Made by a program: the position numbers and the translations under genes
Source: an uncultured Lacinutrix sp.
GTDB lineage: Bacteria > Bacteroidota > Bacteroidia > Flavobacteriales > Flavobacteriaceae
Direction of reading: 5' to 3'
DNA: 64,000 nt
Assembly: GCF_947500605.1 (NCBI RefSeq)
Contig: NZ_CANMSJ010000006.1
Span: forward strand, 124,001-188,000
Notes under the pieces: model-generated
Told to the model about the DNA's origin: nothing
Seen by the model: only the letters and a program-made list of their open reading frames with translations
The model's database searches: none
In this document: one piece after another, positions 42,557 to 52,089 of the stretch
Layout: the number at the start of each line of letters is the position of its first letter
Position numbering within the stretch: position 1 is the stretch's first letter

Positions 42557-43465
42557 ATGGCGAAGGCAACAAAAAAACAGGCTTTAGGTAGAGGCCTTTC
42601 GGCTTTATTAAAAGACCCAAGTAACGATATACAATCTGTACAAGACAAAAATGCAGATAAAGTTATTGGTAATATTGTGGAATTAGAATTGGATTGTATT
42701 GAAATGAATCCGTTTCAACCACGTACAAGTTTTAACGAAGAAATGTTACGCGAATTAGCATCTTCTATTAAAGAACTTGGTGTAATACAACCTATAACGG
42801 TAAGAAAATTAGGTTTTGAAAGTTACCAATTGGTTTCTGGAGAACGTCGTTTTCGTGCTAGTAAATCTATAGGTTTAGAAACAATACCTGCATACATACG
42901 TATAGCAAACGATCAAGAAAGTCTAGAAATGGCATTGGTAGAAAACATCCAACGTCAAGATTTAGATCCTATTGAAATTGCTTTATCCTACCAACGTTTA
43001 ATTGACGAAATTCAATTAACACAAGAGCAAATGAGTGAGCGTGTTGGTAAAAAACGTTCTACAATTGCAAACTATTTACGTTTATTAAAGCTTGATCCAA
43101 TTATTCAAACAGGAATGCGTGATGGCTTTTTATCTATGGGTCATGGTCGTGCCATTATTAATATTGAAGATCAAAGCATTCAATTAGATATTTACGAGAA
43201 AATATTAGCCAATAAATTATCGGTTCGTGATACAGAAGCATTAGTTAAAAACTACAATGCTACAGACGAAGTTGTTGTACCTAAAAAACCAACAAAAGAA
43301 GAATTGCCAAAGTTTGTTAAAAAAGGAGTAGCCGCTTTTTCTGAATACTTTGGACATAAAATAGACGTTAAAGTAGCTAGTAATGGTAAAGGAAAAATAA
43401 CAATTCCTTTTCATTCTGAAGAAGATTTTAACCGTATTAAAAAGTTAGTTGAAGGTGAGAAATAA
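42557..43465 (+). CDS. parB: ParB-family chromosome partitioning protein
   Basis: 302 residues. N-terminal GRGLSALL motif, then the ParB/Srx nuclease-like domain with ELASSIKELGVIQPITVRK and SGERRFRA (box for CTP binding), then the HTH region TQEQMSERVGKKRSTIANYL. It binds parS and spreads on DNA. No parS sequence is recognised in this window. It overlaps the next gene. Confidence 0.97.
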   Translation: MAKATKKQALGRGLSALLKDPSNDIQSVQDKNADKVIGNIVELELDCIEMNPFQPRTSFNEEMLRELASSIKELGVIQPITVRKLGFESYQLVSGERRFRASKSIGLETIPAYIRIANDQESLEMALVENIQRQDLDPIEIALSYQRLIDEIQLTQEQMSERVGKKRSTIANYLRLLKLDPIIQTGMRDGFLSMGHGRAIINIEDQSIQLDIYEKILANKLSVRDTEALVKNYNATDEVVVPKKPTKEELPKFVKKGVAAFSEYFGHKIDVKVASNGKGKITIPFHSEEDFNRIKKLVEGEK

Positions 43466-44069
43466 ATTCTTTATATCCATCTTTTGTTTACTGCTTAGTC
43501 TTTCCGCTTCAGCGCAAAAAGGCAAAGAGAAAAAAGCAGAAGACAAAAAACCTGAATCTACAGAAAACGTAGAGGGCTTAGTTATTGTACCAGCAGATTC
43601 TGCATTGGTACGTAAAGAAATAGACCCATTACGTCCTGCTAAAGCAGCATTCTACTCTGCTGTTTTGCCTGGTTTAGGTCAAGCTTACAATAAAAAGTAT
43701 TGGAAAATACCTATTGTTTATGCTGCTCTTGGAACTGGTATTTATTTTTACATTGATAACAACAAACAATACAACCGTGTGCGTGATGCATACAAACGCC
43801 GTTTAGCAGGTTTTGAAGACGATGAATTTCAAGACAGATTAACTGATGATGGTTTAATTGAAGCTCAAAAAACACTTAAATCTAACAAAGAGCTATCGCT
43901 ATTGGTAACTATAGGCTTGTATGCTTTAAATATTATAGATGCCAATGTAGATGCGCATTTATTACAATATAATGTAGACGAGAATTTAAGCTTAAAACCA
44001 CATTATAAAATTGATGAATTCGATAAAACAGGATCCTTTGGTTTAACAATGAGTTTAAAATTGAATTAA
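43455..44069 (+). CDS. DUF5683 domain-containing protein
   Basis: 204 residues from the GTG at 43455, which overlaps parB; a TTG at 43449 would add two residues and is less likely. A signal peptide ends near SASAQ; the mature part has the conserved RPAKAAFYSAVLPGLGQAYN and KKYWKIPIVYAALGTGIYFY segments, with membrane spans around residues 70-110 and 140-160. DUF5683 genes commonly follow parB in Flavobacteriaceae. Function unknown. Confidence 0.85.
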   Translation: MRNKFFISIFCLLLSLSASAQKGKEKKAEDKKPESTENVEGLVIVPADSALVRKEIDPLRPAKAAFYSAVLPGLGQAYNKKYWKIPIVYAALGTGIYFYIDNNKQYNRVRDAYKRRLAGFEDDEFQDRLTDDGLIEAQKTLKSNKELSLLVTIGLYALNIIDANVDAHLLQYNVDENLSLKPHYKIDEFDKTGSFGLTMSLKLN

Positions 44070-44166
44070 GCATTAAAAAAAAATAGTTCTATTTTTACTA
44101 AAGTGAAATTTAGAAACATAAAATAAACAGTCTCCATTCTTCAATGGGATTTAAAAACAACTTTTA

Positions 44167-44868
44167 ATGAAAATTGCTTTACTAGGCTATGGTAGAATGG
44201 GCAAAACAATTGAAGCTATTGCTTTAAGTCGTGGCCATGAGATTGTTATTAAAACATCTGAAACCGTAACTAACGATATTACAAAGGCAGATATTGCTAT
44301 AGATTTTAGCGTACCAAGTGCTGCTTTTGGTAACATTTCTAACTGTATTAATAATAATATTCCTGTAATTTCGGGAACTACAGGTTGGCTAGAAGACTAT
44401 AACAAGATTATAGATTTATGCAAACAAAAAAATGGCGCTTTTATCTATGCTTCAAATTTTAGTTTAGGTGTAAATATATTCTTTGAATTAAATAAAACAC
44501 TAGCAAAAATGATGTCTGCTTTAAAAGATTACAATGTTGGTCTTGAAGAAATACATCACACTCAAAAATTAGATGCACCAAGCGGAACAGCAATTTCTTT
44601 AGCCGAAGATATTGTAGAAAACCACAACCAATTTAATTCTTGGGAATTAGATGGTAATGAAGAAAATGTACTACCCATTACTGCCAAGCGTATTGAAAAT
44701 GTGCCAGGAACACACAACATTACATACACAAGCGAAGTAGATACTATAAAGATAGAACACATAGCACATAGTCGCCAAGGTTTTGCCTTAGGTGCTGTGG
44801 TTGCTGCCGAATGGCTCGTTGGAAAAACAGGTGTTTACACAATGAAAGACGTGTTAAATATTAGTTAA
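44167..44868 (+). CDS. dapB: 4-hydroxy-tetrahydrodipicolinate reductase
   Basis: 233 residues. The nucleotide-binding loop GYGRMGKTIE is at 7-16, and the substrate site HHTQKLDAPSGTA (His pair and Lys) is present. It reduces tetrahydrodipicolinate with NAD(P)H in the diaminopimelate pathway to lysine and peptidoglycan. It lies between DUF5683 and lepB, a common Bacteroidota order. Confidence 0.96.
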   Translation: MKIALLGYGRMGKTIEAIALSRGHEIVIKTSETVTNDITKADIAIDFSVPSAAFGNISNCINNNIPVISGTTGWLEDYNKIIDLCKQKNGAFIYASNFSLGVNIFFELNKTLAKMMSALKDYNVGLEEIHHTQKLDAPSGTAISLAEDIVENHNQFNSWELDGNEENVLPITAKRIENVPGTHNITYTSEVDTIKIEHIAHSRQGFALGAVVAAEWLVGKTGVYTMKDVLNIS

Positions 44869-44906
44869 CTAAAAATAAAAATGTAACATTTGCGAAAGCA
44901 AAAACA

Positions 44907-44930
44907 CTAATAGCTTTTATTAACTATTAG
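44907..44930. promoter_or_regulatory. inverted repeat upstream of lepB
   Basis: CTAATAG (44907-44913) and CTATTAG (44924-44930) form a 7-bp stem with a 10-base loop, 15 bases before the lepB start. It could affect translation initiation. Low certainty. Confidence 0.3.
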
Positions 44931-44945
44931 TACAAAATATAGATT

Positions 44946-46667
44946 ATGGACGGAACACAATGGATTATATTTTTCTTGATTATTCAATTAATTCATGGAT
45001 TAGCCACTTGGAAATTATATATAAAAGCAGGTCGTAAAGCATGGGAAGCCTTTGTTCCTGTTTACAATGCTGTTATTTTAATGAAAATAATTAATAGAGA
45101 GTGGTATTGGACTATCCTACTCTTCTTACCAATTGTAAACCTAATTATGTTTCCTGTAATCTGGGTAGAAACAGCAAGAAGCTTTGGTAAAAACTCTAGA
45201 TTAGATACCATTTTAGCAATAGTTACTTTAGGTTTCTATAACTTTTATTTAAACTATGTTGCAGAGGTTAATTATGTTGAAGACCGTAGTTTAAAAGCAA
45301 GAACTAGTGCCGGAGATTGGATAAGCTCTATCCTATTTGCTGTTGTTGCAGCAACTATTGTGCATACGTATTTAATTCAGCCATTTGTTATTCCTTCATC
45401 TTCTTTAGAAAAAACATTATTAGTTGGAGATTTTCTATTTGTAAGTAAGTTTCATTATGGTGCCAGAGTACCAATGACAACAGTTGCCTTACCAATGGTA
45501 CACGATTCTATTCCGAAGACAAAAATGAAATCGTATTTATTTGACGATAAATATGAAGAGCGTAACACCTCATGGAAAAACAAACTGCAATTGCCTTATA
45601 TGCGCTTGCCAGGTTTCCAAAATATAACTCGTAACGAAATTGTTGTTTTCAATCAGCCAGCAGATACGTTGTTGGATATGAACGATTTTACACCAGATAG
45701 AAATTACTACAAACCAATAGACAAGAAAACCAACTTAGTAAAACGTTGTGTTGGTATTCCTGGAGATAATTTAGAGCTTAGAGAAGGACACGTTTATATT
45801 AACGGTGAGAAAAATGTACTACCAGACCGCGCACGTTTACAGTTCTTTTACAAAGTAAAAACTAGTGGAGATATTCGTACATTATTTAATAAATACGAAA
45901 TCACAGAAAGTAGTGCCAACGAAACGTATTACATAGAAAACAAATACTTAGACGACCCGAAAATAAAAGATTTTATAAGCGCAAGTACCGATGTAAGTCT
46001 TAACATTATTAAAAGAGACTCGCTAAGAACAGAAGTTTCTGGTAGATTAAACCAACGCTTTTTTAATCGTTTAAAAATGTCTGTTGCAAATACCAACTAT
46101 ATTGGTAACATGACGGAAGAACTTGCTGCTAAAGTGGCTAAAGATCCTACTGTTATTTCTGTAGAAAAAGTAAACTCTGAAACTCCAGATTCTCGTTTAT
46201 TTCCTCAAGATTCTGAATACAGTTTTACAGCAGATAATTTTGGACCAATTTACATTCCTAAAAAAGGAGAATCTTTAGATTTAACTATTAAAAACTTCCC
46301 ATTATACAAACGTGTTATTGGTGAGTACGAAAGAAATACAATTACCTCTCGCGGAAACCAAATTTTAATAAATGGTGAAGTTGCTACAAGTTATACTTTT
46401 AAGCAAGATTACTATTGGATGATGGGAGATAACAGACAAAACTCTATAGATTCTAGATATTGGGGATTTGTACCTTTCGATCATGTTGTTGGTAAGCCTG
46501 TTTTAGTATGGATGAGTTTCGATACTATTAAAAAGAAAATACGTTGGGACAGACTATTTACTACTGTACATGGTACTGGAAAAACAACATCTTACTTAAT
46601 TCCTGTATTAATTTTAATTGCTGGAATAGTTGGTTTTAACCGCTTTAGAAAGCGCAAGAAAAAATAA
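44946..46667 (+). CDS. lepB: signal peptidase I
   Basis: 573 residues, much longer than E. coli LepB because of an inserted extracytoplasmic segment and an N-terminal DUF5684-like membrane part (three spans). The catalytic serine lies in VIPSSSLEKTL (Ser 153) and the general-base lysine in LVKRCVGIPGDNLEL (about residue 265). The C-terminal MGDNRQNSIDSRYWGFVP box is present, followed by a terminal membrane span. It removes signal peptides of exported proteins at the inner membrane. Confidence 0.95.
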   Translation: MDGTQWIIFFLIIQLIHGLATWKLYIKAGRKAWEAFVPVYNAVILMKIINREWYWTILLFLPIVNLIMFPVIWVETARSFGKNSRLDTILAIVTLGFYNFYLNYVAEVNYVEDRSLKARTSAGDWISSILFAVVAATIVHTYLIQPFVIPSSSLEKTLLVGDFLFVSKFHYGARVPMTTVALPMVHDSIPKTKMKSYLFDDKYEERNTSWKNKLQLPYMRLPGFQNITRNEIVVFNQPADTLLDMNDFTPDRNYYKPIDKKTNLVKRCVGIPGDNLELREGHVYINGEKNVLPDRARLQFFYKVKTSGDIRTLFNKYEITESSANETYYIENKYLDDPKIKDFISASTDVSLNIIKRDSLRTEVSGRLNQRFFNRLKMSVANTNYIGNMTEELAAKVAKDPTVISVEKVNSETPDSRLFPQDSEYSFTADNFGPIYIPKKGESLDLTIKNFPLYKRVIGEYERNTITSRGNQILINGEVATSYTFKQDYYWMMGDNRQNSIDSRYWGFVPFDHVVGKPVLVWMSFDTIKKKIRWDRLFTTVHGTGKTTSYLIPVLILIAGIVGFNRFRKRKKK

Positions 46668-46670
46668 ACT

Positions 46671-47975
46671 ATGGATAATTCGTTACTAGAAAGCTTATTA
46701 AAAGCACTTGAATTTTCGCCAGAAAATAACGAGTTACGCTTTCAAATTGCAAAGATTTATCTTAATAGTTTTAATTATACTGAAGCTGAAAAACATCTTA
46801 TTTCTCTATTAGACAGAGACAATAAGAAAGCATACAAGTATTTATTAGCCAAATGTTATTACAATCAAGAAAAGTATAATTTAACCGAAGTTATACTAGA
46901 AGAACTTACAGAGAATAGCAATGACATAGACCATCTAGAATTGTATTGTAGTGCGCTACTAAAGCTAGAAAATCATGCCGAAGCATTATCTATTTATCAA
47001 ACGATTTTAGAAATAGATAATAGATATTATAATCCTGATTTCGAGTCGGTTTTTAAACTTGCTGTTACTAGTGAAGCTGACGATTTTATTGACGAAGACG
47101 CAATTTCAATGCTAAAAAAACCAGACGTTAATTTTAGCGATGTTGGTGGTATGGAAAATGTAAAGGAGGAAATAGATTTAAAAATTATAAAACCACTACT
47201 CCACAAAGATTTATATAAAGCTTACGGAAAAAAAATTGGAGGTGGTATTTTACTTTACGGTCCTCCAGGTTGTGGAAAAACACACATTGCAAGAGCAACT
47301 GCTGGAGAAATTGATGCCAATTTTATAAATATTGGTATTAATGATATATTAGATATGTGGTTGGGAAATTCTGAAAAGAATCTTCATGAAATCTTTGAAA
47401 CTGCAAGAGAAAACAAACCTTGTGTTATTTTTATAGATGAAATTGATGCTCTAGGTGCCAATAGAAACGATATTAATAAAACAGCAGGACGTACAGTTAT
47501 TAATCAATTCCTATCCGAATTGGATGGTATAGATTCAGACAACGATGGCATTCTTGTTTTAGGTGCAACAAATGCGCCTTGGTATATAGATCCTGCTTTT
47601 AGAAGGCCAGGACGTTTTGATCGTATTATTTTTGTAGCACCTCCAGATGATAAAGCTAGAGAATCTATTTTTAAAATTCAGTTAGAAGGAAAACCAACAG
47701 AAGATATTGACTTAAAGCAATTAGCAAAAAAAAGTAAAGAATATTCTGGTGCAGATATTAAATCTAGTATTGATATTGCTATAGAACAAAAGTTATTAGA
47801 ATCTTTTAAAGATGGTATTCCAAAGCCTCTAAAAACAAAAGATATTATTAAAGCTTTTGGTAAAATGAAACCTTCTACTAAAGAATGGTTTAGTTCTGCT
47901 AAAAACTATGCTCTATATTCTAACGATTCTGGATTATACGACGATATTTTGACTTACTTGAAAATAAAAAAATAA
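46671..47975 (+). CDS. TPR-AAA ATPase (CDC48-like single ring)
   Basis: 434 residues. Residues 1-130 form three to four TPR repeats. The AAA domain begins with FSDVGGMENVKEEI, Walker A GPPGCGKT is at 197-204, Walker B CVIFIDEIDA at 251-260, and the second region of homology includes FRRPGRFDRI. No protease or second AAA domain follows, so it is a one-ring unfoldase or adaptor ATPase. It is three bases after lepB and directly coupled to a TPR membrane protein. Its substrates are unknown. Confidence 0.88.
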   Translation: MDNSLLESLLKALEFSPENNELRFQIAKIYLNSFNYTEAEKHLISLLDRDNKKAYKYLLAKCYYNQEKYNLTEVILEELTENSNDIDHLELYCSALLKLENHAEALSIYQTILEIDNRYYNPDFESVFKLAVTSEADDFIDEDAISMLKKPDVNFSDVGGMENVKEEIDLKIIKPLLHKDLYKAYGKKIGGGILLYGPPGCGKTHIARATAGEIDANFINIGINDILDMWLGNSEKNLHEIFETARENKPCVIFIDEIDALGANRNDINKTAGRTVINQFLSELDGIDSDNDGILVLGATNAPWYIDPAFRRPGRFDRIIFVAPPDDKARESIFKIQLEGKPTEDIDLKQLAKKSKEYSGADIKSSIDIAIEQKLLESFKDGIPKPLKTKDIIKAFGKMKPSTKEWFSSAKNYALYSNDSGLYDDILTYLKIKK

Positions 47976-49204
47976 TGGAAAGTCCTAATTTACAAAGAGG
48001 TCTGCAATTATTTGAATTAGGAAGATTTAAAGAATCTATACCATATTTTCAAAATGCTTTAACAGAAAATGCAGAAGATTTTGATGCCAAATACTTTTTA
48101 GCACAATGCTACTTTCAGTTAGATGATATCGACAAAGCTTTTACAGTTATTACAGATTTAAGAAAAATTTATCCTAACGAAGCTGAAATATACTTTTTAT
48201 TGTCTCAAATTCACCTTCACGAAAGTAGATTTAAAGAGGCAAACGAAAACGTTGATATAGCCATTGAAATAAATCCAGATAACGAAAACTATTTTGGACA
48301 AAAGGCCTATATCCTTATTAATACCAAACAATTTGAAAGTGCTTTAGATTTTGCAAACGAAGGCTTAAGAATCAACTCTAAAAATACCTTTTGTTTAAAC
48401 GCAAGAACAACTGCACTTACCAAATTAAACCGAAAAGATGAAGCGGCTTCATCCATAGAAAACCTTCTTAACGATAACCCAGAGAATGCTTATTCTCATG
48501 CTAATGTTGGATGGTCTCACCTGGAGAGTAACAAGCCTAAGGAAGCTTTAAAACATTTTAAGGAGGCTTTAATGTTAGATCCTAATTTAGATTATGCCAG
48601 AAGCGGAATGCTAGCTGCCATGAAATCTAAAAACAAGATTTACAATCTGTATTTAAGATATTCTTTTTGGATAAGTAACAAGTCGCAAAAAAACCAATAT
48701 ATTTTTATAATAGGTTTATACATTGCCTATCGTGTTGCATTAAAATTACTATCGGCAAGCGGATTAACAATAATAGCAATTCCTTTAATAATTGCATACT
48801 TACTATTTGCTTTAGGCAGTTGGATTATGGGTCCTTTATCTAATATGATTTTGCTATTTGATAAATTCGGAAAATACCTTTTAGATAAAAAAGACAAGTT
48901 AAGCGGACAAATTATGTTTGGGCTTTTAGTGAGTTCATTACTATTTTTCGGAGTCTATTTTATACTTAACAATCCGCTTTATGCACTTATTAGCGCTGCA
49001 TGTTTAGCTGCTATATTACCTTTAACACGTGCTGCTTTATCAGATAATGATAAGTCTGAAATTATTAACTACATTTATGGAATAGCCATGCTATTAATAG
49101 CAGCTTTTGGTACCACCTTAGGTTTCCCATTAGGTACAGTTGCAACAGCAGTTGGCGTTCTATTTATTGCCTACACTTGGCTAGGCAGCTTTTTAATAAA
49201 ATAA
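47975..49204 (+). CDS. TPR-repeat membrane protein
   Basis: 409 residues. Residues 1-210 are built of about six TPR repeats (ALTENAEDFDAKYFLAQCYF, ALKHFKEALMLDPNLDYARS). The C-terminal half has six or seven membrane spans (residues about 240-405). The ATG overlaps the AAA gene's stop by one base, so the two are coupled: a TPR/AAA ATPase with a TPR membrane partner. It may anchor the ATPase at the membrane; this is inference. Confidence 0.75.
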   Translation: MESPNLQRGLQLFELGRFKESIPYFQNALTENAEDFDAKYFLAQCYFQLDDIDKAFTVITDLRKIYPNEAEIYFLLSQIHLHESRFKEANENVDIAIEINPDNENYFGQKAYILINTKQFESALDFANEGLRINSKNTFCLNARTTALTKLNRKDEAASSIENLLNDNPENAYSHANVGWSHLESNKPKEALKHFKEALMLDPNLDYARSGMLAAMKSKNKIYNLYLRYSFWISNKSQKNQYIFIIGLYIAYRVALKLLSASGLTIIAIPLIIAYLLFALGSWIMGPLSNMILLFDKFGKYLLDKKDKLSGQIMFGLLVSSLLFFGVYFILNNPLYALISAACLAAILPLTRAALSDNDKSEIINYIYGIAMLLIAAFGTTLGFPLGTVATAVGVLFIAYTWLGSFLIK

Positions 49205-49821
49205 TGACAATACTTATACATCCAACCTATTTTCCAACCATTGCAACTTTTGTAGCCATTACAAAAGCAGATCATGTTATTTTAGAAACTCAGGATAATT
49301 ACCAAAAACAAACCTATAGAAACCGCAGCTATATTTATGCTGCTAATGGTAAATTACAATTAAGTGTCCCAGTTGTTTTTAGTCAGAAAAACAGACAAAA
49401 ATACAGTGAAGTACAGATTGCAAACGATTATAAATGGCAGGATAACCATTGGAAATCTTTAGAATCTGCCTATAGAACGTCACCTTTTTACGAGTATTAT
49501 ATAGACGAATTACAGCCACTTTTTACAGAAACCTTCAATAGTATTTTAGAATTTAATATGAAGTGCTTAGAAGTTATTTGCGAATGTCTTCAGCTGGAAA
49601 TAAACATTACAAAAACCGAAGTTTTCGAAAGAGAACCTGAAAACATAAAAGACTATAGAGGTTTAGTAAATGCTAAAAAAGAAAACATTATTGCTTTAGA
49701 ACCTTACAATCAAGTATTTTACACTAAACACGGCTATATTAACAATCTAAGTATATTAGATTTACTTTTTAATGAAGGTCCTAATACTATTAGCTATTTA
49801 GAATCTCAAAACATTCTGTAA
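49204..49821 (+). CDS. WbqC family protein
   Basis: 205 residues from the ATG at 49204, which overlaps the stop before it (TAATG). The family segments are TILIHPTYFPTIATFVAI at the start, TYRNRSYIYAANGKLQLSVP, and WKSLESAYRTSPFYEYY. WbqC-like proteins are linked to polysaccharide or glycolipid biosynthesis, but their reaction is not established. In Flavobacteriaceae this gene usually follows lepB directly; here an AAA/TPR pair intervenes. Confidence 0.88.
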   Translation: MTILIHPTYFPTIATFVAITKADHVILETQDNYQKQTYRNRSYIYAANGKLQLSVPVVFSQKNRQKYSEVQIANDYKWQDNHWKSLESAYRTSPFYEYYIDELQPLFTETFNSILEFNMKCLEVICECLQLEINITKTEVFEREPENIKDYRGLVNAKKENIIALEPYNQVFYTKHGYINNLSILDLLFNEGPNTISYLESQNIL

Positions 49822-50135
49822 TGTACCAAAGCATTATACATTATGGTATTCACTTTTTACTGCCCTTAGCTGTAGCTTTATATTTTTTTAAACCACAATG
49901 GAAAAAGGCTTATATAATTATGATTTTAGGCATGTTAATAGACTTAGATCATTTATTAGCAAACCCAATATTTGAAGCCAACCGTTGTAGTATAAATTTT
50001 CATCCCTTACATAGTTACTATTTAATACCGTTGTACATATTCTTAGTATTTCCAAAGAAAACAAGATGGATAGGTTTAGGATTATGTATTCATATTCTTG
50101 CGGATGCTGTAGATTGTTGGATGATGAAAGGTTGA
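49821..50135 (+). CDS. small membrane protein (DUF6122-like)
   Basis: 104 residues with four membrane spans and the conserved GMLIDLDHLLANPIFEANRC and INFHPLHSYYLIPLY segments. The His and Asp residues in these blocks could bind metal, as in membrane metal-dependent hydrolases (YdjM/LexA-binding type), which share the DHLL and HPLHS patterns. It overlaps the WbqC stop. The DUF number is from memory and moderately sure. Confidence 0.75.
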   Translation: MYQSIIHYGIHFLLPLAVALYFFKPQWKKAYIIMILGMLIDLDHLLANPIFEANRCSINFHPLHSYYLIPLYIFLVFPKKTRWIGLGLCIHILADAVDCWMMKG

Positions 50136-50180
50136 AGTTGAATAATAAAACTAATTTACCCTTTTCCTGATGCCTTTTTC

Positions 50181-51203
50181 TTAATCCAAACTAACCTTAG
50201 CCATAATAGGAAAGTGATCTGAATACTCAACATCATAAGTTTTAAAACCATTCACTTTAAAAGCAGGATCAGCAAATATAAAATCAATACGCATTGGAAA
50301 AAACTTGAAGTTATACGATCTTCCAAAACCGTTTCCAGCCTCTTTAAAGGTATCTACCATATCTCCTTTTACTTGCTTATAAACATAAGAGAAAGCGGTA
50401 TTATTAAAGTCTCCGCAAATAATAGTTTTATACTTACACTTATTTCTATGCTTTAAAAACAAATCGGCTTGAGACTGTTGCATTTTAAATGTTTTACCAA
50501 CACCATTAAATAATTTCTCAGATTCTTTAGTGGTTAGGGTTTCAACTTTCGGGTCTATACGTAACGACTGTAAATGTATATTATAGATTCTAATAGTGTC
50601 TTTAGCCTTTACTATATCTATATAAATAGCATTATTAAAGGTATTTGGGAACTCTACAGATCCAGAATTTATTATTGGATAATTAGAAAAAATCGCTTGT
50701 CCGTAGTTTTTCTTTTTTCCTAAAAGCTTTTCATATTTATACTTGTAAAAAGACAATTTTGTACTTTCTCGTGGATGGTATTCTTCTAAAGCTAAAACAT
50801 CTGGTAATTCTGTTTTTATAAAATCGACTAACTTCTCTTCGGTATCATCATTAGGGATCCATTTATAGAGATTAAATAATCTCACATTAAAATTCATAAT
50901 AGAAATATTGTTTTCATCCTCTATGGTCTTCGATTCAGAAAACTTATACAAAGAGCCAAAAATAGAATATCCAATAGCTAATATAAGTAACGATAATAGC
51001 AGTTGTTTTTTTATTTTAACTAGCCAATAAACAAAAAACAAAACATTTAACAGTATTAATATTGGGACACCTAAACCCAACACAGAGAGGGCTGCAAACG
51101 TTTTTGGAGGCAGTAATGGTAAGATATAAGAAAGCAGTAAAATAAATGCCACAACAGAGTTGAAGAAGAACATTATTTTTTCGAAAAACTTTAATTTTCG
51201 CAT
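50181..51203 (-). CDS. endonuclease/exonuclease/phosphatase family membrane protein
   Basis: 340 residues: three N-terminal membrane spans (about 10-85), then an EEP domain with ISIMNFNVRLFN, LALEEYHP, HLQSLRID, CGDFNNTAFSYVYK, FPMRIDFIF and SDHFPIMAKV, the complete catalytic set. It hydrolyses phosphodiester or phosphate bonds outside the membrane; the substrate is unknown. It is the last gene of the mutL operon. Confidence 0.9.
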   Translation of the reverse strand: MRKLKFFEKIMFFFNSVVAFILLLSYILPLLPPKTFAALSVLGLGVPILILLNVLFFVYWLVKIKKQLLLSLLILAIGYSIFGSLYKFSESKTIEDENNISIMNFNVRLFNLYKWIPNDDTEEKLVDFIKTELPDVLALEEYHPRESTKLSFYKYKYEKLLGKKKNYGQAIFSNYPIINSGSVEFPNTFNNAIYIDIVKAKDTIRIYNIHLQSLRIDPKVETLTTKESEKLFNGVGKTFKMQQSQADLFLKHRNKCKYKTIICGDFNNTAFSYVYKQVKGDMVDTFKEAGNGFGRSYNFKFFPMRIDFIFADPAFKVNGFKTYDVEYSDHFPIMAKVSLD

Positions 51204-51204
51204 T

Positions 51205-52089
51205 TTACTTTCCTGCTTTAAATAGATATTCTTTTTCTGCGGCAGAAAGACTATCGTAACCGCTTTTACTAATTTTATCTAAAATAAGATCTATTTTCTT
51301 TTGGTTATTAAACTCACTAAATTCGCCTTTAGTATAACCACCAACCTTAGATTTATCTTTATAAACTGTTTTAAGATTTCCTTTTTTACTCGCCTTAAAC
51401 CATGTTGTAATTTTACTTACTGTATTACTAAACCAACTCCCAATATCATTTCCTTTATCTAATTGTTTAGTATAAATATATCCAAAAACAGCTCCTCCTA
51501 AATGAGATAATTCTCCTCCTGCATTTGCATAAGGTATTAAAGCTATAAATGAAATAAGATACAATACTGTTAGCACCCAAAGCTTAAGCTGAAACACACC
51601 AAACAAGTTTAAGACATAGTTTGGGGATTTAGTGGTTGCACCGACTAAAACTGAAAAAACAGAAGCAGAAGCACCTAGTAATATCGCAGATTCATCTACC
51701 AAAGCAGGTAAGAGATTATACGAGACAACAAATACTAAACCACCTACTAATCCACCAACAAAGTAGTAGTTAATAAGTTGTTTTACAGAAAAGAAGGTTA
51801 AAAATATACGTCCGAAATAATACAAAGCAATCATGTTTCCTAAAAGATGCCAAAAACTAGTATGCATAAAAGCATAAGTAAGAAACGTCCAAGGTTTAAA
51901 TATAAGTTGATTTAAATCTTCGGGTAGCGCTAAGTAATCTTGAAATAATAATAAATATGATTTTGTTGCTAAAAAATAGACGGTATTAAAAAGTGCTACA
52001 ACAGCAAAAACACCAATGTTTACGAAAATTATTTTTTCGTGAACAGACGCTAAATTATACTTGTATTTTAAATCTGAAAGCAAACTCAT
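51205..52089 (-). CDS. rhomboid-family intramembrane serine protease
   Basis: 294 residues with six membrane spans and a soluble C-terminal tail of about 70 residues. The catalytic Ser lies in LLGASASVFSVL (Gly-x-Ser) and the catalytic His in HLGGAVFGYIY. The HTSFWHLLGNMIALYYFG segment is the family's first loop. It cleaves membrane proteins within their spans. It follows another rhomboid with one-base overlap. Confidence 0.92.
   Translation of the reverse strand: MSLLSDLKYKYNLASVHEKIIFVNIGVFAVVALFNTVYFLATKSYLLLFQDYLALPEDLNQLIFKPWTFLTYAFMHTSFWHLLGNMIALYYFGRIFLTFFSVKQLINYYFVGGLVGGLVFVVSYNLLPALVDESAILLGASASVFSVLVGATTKSPNYVLNLFGVFQLKLWVLTVLYLISFIALIPYANAGGELSHLGGAVFGYIYTKQLDKGNDIGSWFSNTVSKITTWFKASKKGNLKTVYKDKSKVGGYTKGEFSEFNNQKKIDLILDKISKSGYDSLSAAEKEYLFKAGK

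Noticed and set aside
41787-43465. A parS site near parA-parB
   Set aside because: I looked for the canonical TGTTTCACGTGAAACA-like palindrome and saw none in the window; absence here does not matter because parS can be elsewhere.
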